Assembly (NCBI RefSeq): GCF_014649015.1
Contig: NZ_BMSF01000001.1
Span: 744,001-808,000 of the forward strand
Direction of reading: 5' to 3'
DNA length: 64,000 nucleotides
From: Streptomyces narbonensis
Lineage (GTDB): Bacteria; Actinomycetota; Actinomycetes; Streptomycetales; Streptomycetaceae
Program-made: the position numbers and the translations under genes
In this document: positions 59,706 through 64,000 of the stretch, piece after piece
Numbering within the stretch: the stretch's first letter is position 1
How the letters are laid out: the number at the start of each line of letters is the position of its first letter
Notes under the pieces: generated by a model
Database searches by the model: none
The model's input: the letters and a program-made list of their open reading frames with translations, nothing else
What the model was told of the DNA's origin: nothing

Positions 59706-60482
59706 TCAGGCGTGGTGAGAGGCCTGTCCGGCGAGCTCCCGGAGCTCCTGGCCGAGGCGCAGGAGGTCGGGTGAGGGGAGCAGTCCGAAGCGCTCGTCGA
59801 GGCGCGCCGTCACCGTCTCGTACACGCTGAGGGCTCCCGACACCCGGCCGGAGCGGGCCAGCGCGGTCATCAGGAGTCCGTGCAGCGCCTCGTGGTGGGG
59901 GTGCTCCTCGACCAGCGCGGACAGCTCGGGCAGCAGGCGCTCCCCGGCGCCGAGCCGCAACTCGGCGGTCAGGCACCGCTCCAGCACGTCCGTGCGGCTC
60001 TGCTCCAGGCGCATCGCCTCCAGGCCGAGGGCGGGGCCGCCCTGGACGCCGTCGAGCGCGCGTCCCTTCCAGAGGGCGAGGGCCTCCCGGAGCCGGGCGG
60101 CGGCGGTCGCGTCGTCACCGGTCTCGAAGGCCGACTGCCCCTGGGCGCACAGCCGGTCGTAGGCGTGGACGTCCACCGCGCCCTCGCCGGCGAGGAGCGC
60201 GTAACTCCCGTGCCGCGTCACGAGGACGTCCCGGCCGGCGCGCGGGTCGTCGAGCGCCTGGCCGATGAGGGTGCGGAGCTGGAGCACGTACGTCTGGACC
60301 GTCATGTGCGCCTTGGGGGAGGCCTCCGCCCCCCACACCTCGTCGACGACGGCGGAGACCGGCACGGCCTGGCCCGCGTGGAGGGCGAGCAGCGCCAGGA
60401 TGCGGCGGGGCTTCCCGGCGCTCGGGGCGATCGGTACGCCGGCGAGGGCAGCGGAGAACGGACCCAGCATGTCGATCTTCAA
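59706..60482 (-). CDS. SARP-family transcriptional activator
   Basis: 258 residues: an OmpR-like HTH (IDMLGPFSAALAGVPIAPSAGKPRRILALLALHAGQAVPVSAVVDEVWG, then TVQTYVLQLRTLIGQ) followed by the bacterial activation domain (VDVHAYDRLCAQGQSAFETGD, LEQSRTDVLERCLTAELRLG). SARPs switch on antibiotic clusters by binding heptamer repeats. The TTG at 60482 is preferred as start, because AGGAGGAGG lies six bases before it; an in-frame GTG at 60512 has none. It regulates likely neighbours AT, cyclase, accE and the YcaO gene. Confidence 0.88.
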   Translation of the reverse strand: MKIDMLGPFSAALAGVPIAPSAGKPRRILALLALHAGQAVPVSAVVDEVWGAEASPKAHMTVQTYVLQLRTLIGQALDDPRAGRDVLVTRHGSYALLAGEGAVDVHAYDRLCAQGQSAFETGDDATAAARLREALALWKGRALDGVQGGPALGLEAMRLEQSRTDVLERCLTAELRLGAGERLLPELSALVEEHPHHEALHGLLMTALARSGRVSGALSVYETVTARLDERFGLLPSPDLLRLGQELRELAGQASHHA

Positions 60483-60577
60483 TCGATGCCTCCTCCTGGT
60501 CGTGGATTCCACCGTCGCACGCCCCCGTGACGGTGGACCAGTGAGGCCGGAACGAGTCGGGCGTGAACCGCTCCCGG

Positions 60578-60604
60578 TCGGACCGTGACGAATTCACGGT
60601 CCGA
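60578..60604. promoter_or_regulatory. 10-bp perfect inverted repeat between SARP and response-regulator genes
   Basis: TCGGACCGTG and CACGGTCCGA flank a 7-base spacer (ACGAATT). It lies 95 bases upstream of the SARP start. No T-tract follows, so an operator is as likely as a stop hairpin; related words (CACGGACCGTG near 60634, CCGTGACGG near 60525) occur on both sides. Confidence 0.45.
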
Positions 60605-60648
60605 GTCCACGACGTGTCCCGGCCCGGATCACGGACCGTGCGGGGGGC

Positions 60649-61266
60649 TCACAGCCAGCCGGAGGTCTGGGCGATGCGGATGGCGTCCACGCGGTTGCGG
60701 GCACCCAGCTTGTAGACCACCGCGGTGAGGTAGTTCCGGACGGTGCCGGACGAGAGGTACAGCGCGGCGGCGATCTCGTCGACGTCGTCGCCGTCGGCCG
60801 CGAGCCGCAGGACGTCCGCCTCGCGCGGGGTCAGCGGGGACTCGGCGGCGCCGAGCGCGGCGAGCATGAGCTGCGGGTCGAAGACGCGCTCGCCCTTGGC
60901 GATGGCTCGGATCGCCTCGGCGAGCCGGCCGGGCTCCGCGTCCTTCAGGAGGAAGCCGTGCACCTGCGCGTCCAGGGCCCGGCGCAGGTTTCCGGGCCTG
61001 CCCAGGCTGGTGAGGATCAGCACCCGGGCCGCGGCGCCCCGCCGGTGCAGGTCCTCGGCCGCCGCGATGCCGTCGACACCGGGCAGCTCGATGTCGAGGA
61101 TCGCGACGTCCGGCTGCAGTTCCTCGACGCGCGCCACGATCTCGCTGCCGGTCTCCAGCTCGGCGACGACCTCGATGTCGGGCTCCAGGGAAATCAGTTC
61201 CACCAGAGCACGGCGCAGCATGCGCATGTCCTCGGCGATCAGAATTCTGATCAAGCTTCGTTCCAC
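60649..61266 (-). CDS. LuxR/NarL-family response regulator
   Basis: 205 residues. Receiver: LIAEDMRMLRR, Asp in DVAILDIELPGVDG, Thr in LILTSLGRPG, Lys in LLKDAEPGR. HTH: SPLTPREADVLRLAADGDDVDEIAAALYLSSGTVRNYLTAVVYKLGARN. It is similar in plan to the regulator at 39011. No kinase is adjacent. GTG 61266 was used; TTG 61254 is an alternative. It lies between the SARP and YcaO genes and is probably part of cluster control. Confidence 0.88.
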   Translation of the reverse strand: MERSLIRILIAEDMRMLRRALVELISLEPDIEVVAELETGSEIVARVEELQPDVAILDIELPGVDGIAAAEDLHRRGAAARVLILTSLGRPGNLRRALDAQVHGFLLKDAEPGRLAEAIRAIAKGERVFDPQLMLAALGAAESPLTPREADVLRLAADGDDVDEIAAALYLSSGTVRNYLTAVVYKLGARNRVDAIRIAQTSGWL

Positions 61267-61370
61267 CCCCCGTGGACTGGCGTTGACTCTGCCGACTCTG
61301 TCGACGGGGATGGAGCGTACTGGCTATTTTTCATCGCCGCGCGGGGGTGGGACGGCTGGATTCGTCCGAA

Positions 61371-61403
61371 GATCGAGGCGGCCGCTCCACGGCCGCCTCG
61401 ATC
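61371..61403 (-). terminator. Hairpin after the YcaO gene
   Basis: GATCGAGGCGGCCG pairs perfectly with CGGCCGCCTCGATC around CTCCA, 60 bases past the YcaO stop and upstream of the response-regulator gene. Confidence 0.78.
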
Positions 61404-61463
61404 GTCATCGACGGTTCACTCGTTCGTCAGGACGTACTGGCGAGTAGCCGGGCCCGGTGCGGC

Positions 61464-63713
61464 TCAGAGGAACAGCGGGACCGGGTTCAGCTGCTCGTAC
61501 GGAGTCGGTACGGCCAGCCTGCCGAGGCTCACGGGCACGTCGAAGAGCCGGCCGGGCGCGAAGCGGTCCCAGAAGTGGCGCATGCCGGGCACGATCACCT
61601 TGACCACCGGGAGCCCGACGTCGGGCCGGGTCTGGTCGAGGACGAGCAGTTCCATGCCGCGCTCGCGGACCGCCGCGCCGATCGCGGCGACGTCGTCGCG
61701 GAGGTCGGCGCGCGGTGCGTACGCGAAGTCGGCGGGGCCGCGCAGCGGGGCCCCGGGGTCCGGCAGCAGGTAGGGGTGGGCCGCGGTGGTGGCCGTCCGC
61801 CACCAGCTCAGCAGCCGCTCGTCCTGGCAGCCGTAGCCGGTGCCGTCGGCCCGGACCTCGGCGACGGACGGCATCATCTGGTTCGCCTCGGCGAGCGCGC
61901 GGCACAGCGCGACCTTCGGGTCGAAGTGGGCGCCGAAGCCGAACAGGATGTCCTCGGCGGGCTTGTCGGTGCGCCGGGTGACGGCGGCGAAGGTCGGAAC
62001 GCCGAAGTCGGCGGTGACGTCGAGGACCCACACCTCGCGGCCGAGCGAGGCGTGCAGCGCCCGCATCCGGTCGATCCAGGGCTCGTCGAAGGCGTCGAGG
62101 TCGACCGCGGGGTGCCGGGTGCGGTTGTACCACCAGAGGGCGACCGCGTCCCGCTCGACCAGCTCCAGGAAGCCCTGGACGATCGCGTCCTCCCGGCTGC
62201 TGCCGGCGGCGTTGCCGTTCGAGTCGGCCCGGACGTGGCCGAGGCCGGGCGGGCGCGGGGCGTCGAAGTAGAGCAGCGCGGTGGGCAGCAGCCGGTGTTC
62301 GCCGTGGGTCAGGCTCCAGACCGGCGTCCAGTCGACGGGCGCGTCCTCGTCGAAGGGCTCCATGCCCTGGCGGGGGTCGTACAGCTGGCAGGCGGCCGGG
62401 TGGACGGCCCGGTCCGCGACCTCGCGAAAGCTCGCCCGGACGGTCGGCTCGTCGCCCTCGTACATCCCGGAGTGCCGCTCCAGGGACTCGCACAGGGCGC
62501 CGACCCGGGCGTCGAGCTCGGTCATGCCCTTGCCGCCGCTCTCGCTGCGCAGCTGGGAGGCGGGACCGGTCAGACCGCGCGGTCCCCGGGCGTGGTTGTG
62601 CCCGGCGCGGAAGGAGTTGAGGCCGGCGGGGCCGCGGGTGTCGCGCTGCACGGCCTTGACGACGCCGGTGATGGGGCTGATGAGGTGCTCGTACCGCCGC
62701 AGGGTCTGCTCGGCCGTGGCGGAGCGGTGGCCCGAGCCGGTGAGATCGGCCTTGGGGCGGGATTCCACGGTGACGGGGGAGAGGACCCGGCGCGTCACCA
62801 GGCCCGGATCGCCGCACCCCGGGCACTGCGGGCGGGCCCGCAGCGCGTGCACCCGGGTCGTGAGGCTGAAGGTGTCGAAGGTGAGGACGCCGTCCTGGCC
62901 GGGATGGCGGTGCCCGCCCAGCCACTTGACACACTCGGCGACGGCGAGCTGATTGCCGAGGAGGAGACTCGCCGGCGTCTCGGCCGGCGGATGAGCGACC
63001 GGCCGGCCGAGCGCGCGGCTCAGATGGGTCTCGGCGCCGCGGTGGCCCGAGATCCGGTGGGACAGGCACTGCCAGCAGGGGCCGTCGTCGGGCCGGAACA
63101 GCGGGCCGATCCAGGGGGTGGTGCCGTGCGGTTTCGCGAGCAGCCAGGGCGTGCCGGCCGCGCGGTGCTCCGCGTCGACCTCGGCGAGCTCGGGGTCGAG
63201 GTAGTTGTCGCAGACGACGAGGGTGAGCTGGGCGGGGACACGGCCGCCGATGCCGTCCCCGCCCTGCCCGCCGTCCGTGCCTGCGCGGTCGTACGTGGCG
63301 TCCGTGCCGTCCGTGAGGAGCAGGCCGGACGCGGTGCAGGCCTGTTCGGCGGACCGGGAGTCGGCGCCGCCGACCGCCCGGACCCGCACGGCCGAGAGGG
63401 ATAACGGGCCCGGCGCGCCGGCCAGTTCCCAGTAGGCGGCGGCCGCCGCCGCCGTGGGGTTCGCGGGCACCGGGTCGCGGGTCAGGAGGTCGGCCTCGTT
63501 GAGGCGGCCGACCGCCAGGGCCACGTCCCGTGGCGAGCAGTGGGGAGAGGCGTCGGCGACGAGGGACCGGAAGTCCCTGGTGCCGTCGAGGAGCGGAGCG
63601 ACGACCGCGACCCGCGCGTCGTCGAAGGCGGTGATGCCCCGTTCGGAGATGACGTACGTCGCTTCACCGGGCACCACTTCGGCCCGCAGATGCTCCTTGA
63701 ACCCCATGCGCAT
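61464..63713 (-). CDS. Fused E1-like/YcaO cyclodehydratase (TOMM biosynthesis)
   Basis: 749 residues. The N-terminal half is the E1-like (Ocin-ThiF) partner with leader-binding region and a tetracysteine zinc site, CWQC near 217 and CPGC near 299. The YcaO half (from about 400) carries the ATP-binding motifs SNGNAAGSSREDAIVQGFLELVERDAV (around 515) and RALAEANQMM, and ends with a Pro-containing tail NPVPLFL. It should turn Cys/Ser/Thr of a precursor peptide into azolines using ATP. Codon 104 is TTA, read by the bldA tRNA, which ties translation to development. It is downstream of a short leader-like gene. Confidence 0.86.
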   Translation of the reverse strand: MRMGFKEHLRAEVVPGEATYVISERGITAFDDARVAVVAPLLDGTRDFRSLVADASPHCSPRDVALAVGRLNEADLLTRDPVPANPTAAAAAAYWELAGAPGPLSLSAVRVRAVGGADSRSAEQACTASGLLLTDGTDATYDRAGTDGGQGGDGIGGRVPAQLTLVVCDNYLDPELAEVDAEHRAAGTPWLLAKPHGTTPWIGPLFRPDDGPCWQCLSHRISGHRGAETHLSRALGRPVAHPPAETPASLLLGNQLAVAECVKWLGGHRHPGQDGVLTFDTFSLTTRVHALRARPQCPGCGDPGLVTRRVLSPVTVESRPKADLTGSGHRSATAEQTLRRYEHLISPITGVVKAVQRDTRGPAGLNSFRAGHNHARGPRGLTGPASQLRSESGGKGMTELDARVGALCESLERHSGMYEGDEPTVRASFREVADRAVHPAACQLYDPRQGMEPFDEDAPVDWTPVWSLTHGEHRLLPTALLYFDAPRPPGLGHVRADSNGNAAGSSREDAIVQGFLELVERDAVALWWYNRTRHPAVDLDAFDEPWIDRMRALHASLGREVWVLDVTADFGVPTFAAVTRRTDKPAEDILFGFGAHFDPKVALCRALAEANQMMPSVAEVRADGTGYGCQDERLLSWWRTATTAAHPYLLPDPGAPLRGPADFAYAPRADLRDDVAAIGAAVRERGMELLVLDQTRPDVGLPVVKVIVPGMRHFWDRFAPGRLFDVPVSLGRLAVPTPYEQLNPVPLFL

Positions 63714-63750
63714 GCGTGTGCCCCTCCCCTTACGTGTCGGACGTACGGAT

Positions 63751-63999
63751 TCAGTGAGCGGTGGAGGGCAGCGGAGCCAGGGCGGCGGCGGGGATGGCGC
63801 GGATGCAGAGGGTGAGGAGGGTGGTGCCGTCGGGGGCTATCGCGGCGTACTCCTCCGTGACGGCGCCGAGTCCGGTGGTGGCCGGGATGACCGGAGCGGT
63901 GGCGCCCTCCTCGAGGTCGATGCCGGACTCCTTCAGCACGGCGTCCGGGTCGCTCGCGTAGCGGGCGGCGAAGGCCGGGTCCACGAAGGTGTGGAGCAT
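63751..63999 (-). CDS. Putative RiPP precursor with nitrile-hydratase-like leader
   Basis: 82 residues if ATG 63999 is the start, but the upstream sequence is cut by the window edge so a longer form is possible. The N-terminal part FVDPAFAARYASDPDAVLKESGID matches the nitrile-hydratase-alpha-like leader pattern (xxxDPAFxxRLxxDPxAxLxExGxxxP) found in TOMM precursors. The last 25 residues, after GTTLLTLCIRAIP, contain Cys, Thr and Ser and could be a core. It lies 37 bases upstream of the YcaO gene on the same strand. A full-length nitrile hydratase is excluded by the size. Confidence 0.55.
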   Translation of the reverse strand: MLHTFVDPAFAARYASDPDAVLKESGIDLEEGATAPVIPATTGLGAVTEEYAAIAPDGTTLLTLCIRAIPAAALAPLPSTAH

Positions 64000-64000
64000 G

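Overview
The window is 64 kb of very GC-rich DNA with GTG/TTG starts, strongly G/C-biased third positions, 4-bp start/stop overlaps and typical actinomycete families (DUF397/DUF5753 pairs, SARP, DUF5336, cobalamin-riboswitch ECF operon). Together these point to a Streptomyces chromosome, mostly conserved core with a biosynthetic region starting at the right end. I see no insertion sequence, prophage, CRISPR array or tRNA gene.

Left part (1-24.8 kb). A CYP125-like P450 with a DUF2330 protein and an O-methyltransferase runs leftward, divergent from a FadA5-like thiolase. It is followed by a nitronate monooxygenase, a secreted SLT lytic enzyme, and a leftward five-gene operon behind a cobalamin riboswitch. 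That operon holds two membrane-anchored secreted proteins (an alpha/alpha-barrel repeat protein and a small beta-type protein), EcfT, a fused EcfA ATPase and an S component, and is read here as a vitamin B12 importer. Then come an MBL hydrolase, an aldehyde dehydrogenase with a 3Fe-4S ferredoxin, two paralogous lipoproteins, a KstR-type regulator, and a divergent operon of glycosyltransferase, methyltransferase and prenyltransferase-like protein. An F420-type LLM oxidoreductase, a DUF5336 protein and an amidase follow.

Middle (24.8-44 kb). Small membrane and hypothetical genes, an ATPase/HTH/DUF397 developmental-type trio, an FKBP and a GlxA-type regulator lead to further steroid or acyl-CoA genes: a fused double acyl-CoA dehydrogenase with an SCP-X-like thiolase, and MaoC hydratase, zinc alcohol dehydrogenase and SDR. 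These scattered blocks are tied together by KstR-type boxes (TnnAACnnGTTnnA) and by a second shared 15-bp palindrome (CTGAYG-N3-CRTCAG) at five promoters. They look like a sterol or terpenoid side-chain oxidation regulon; no ring-cleavage genes are visible in the window.

Right part (44-55.7 kb). An iron-box controlled siderophore-binding protein, the conserved Nif3 / zinc-ribbon / RNase H-phosphatase operon, eda, yaaA, an RNB exonuclease, a MerR pair, a Uma2 protein and RNase P RNA (rnpB).

Right end (55.8-64 kb). Directly after the rnpB terminator begins what looks like one edge of a secondary-metabolite cluster: malonyltransferase and di-domain aromatase/cyclase (rightward), then leftward AccE, a UGT-type glycosyltransferase, a SARP activator, a LuxR response regulator, a fused E1-like/YcaO protein with a TTA codon, and a short protein resembling a nitrile-hydratase-type RiPP leader. 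The mixture of aromatic-polyketide and azoline-RiPP parts is the most unusual content of the window; the rest of the cluster lies beyond the right edge.
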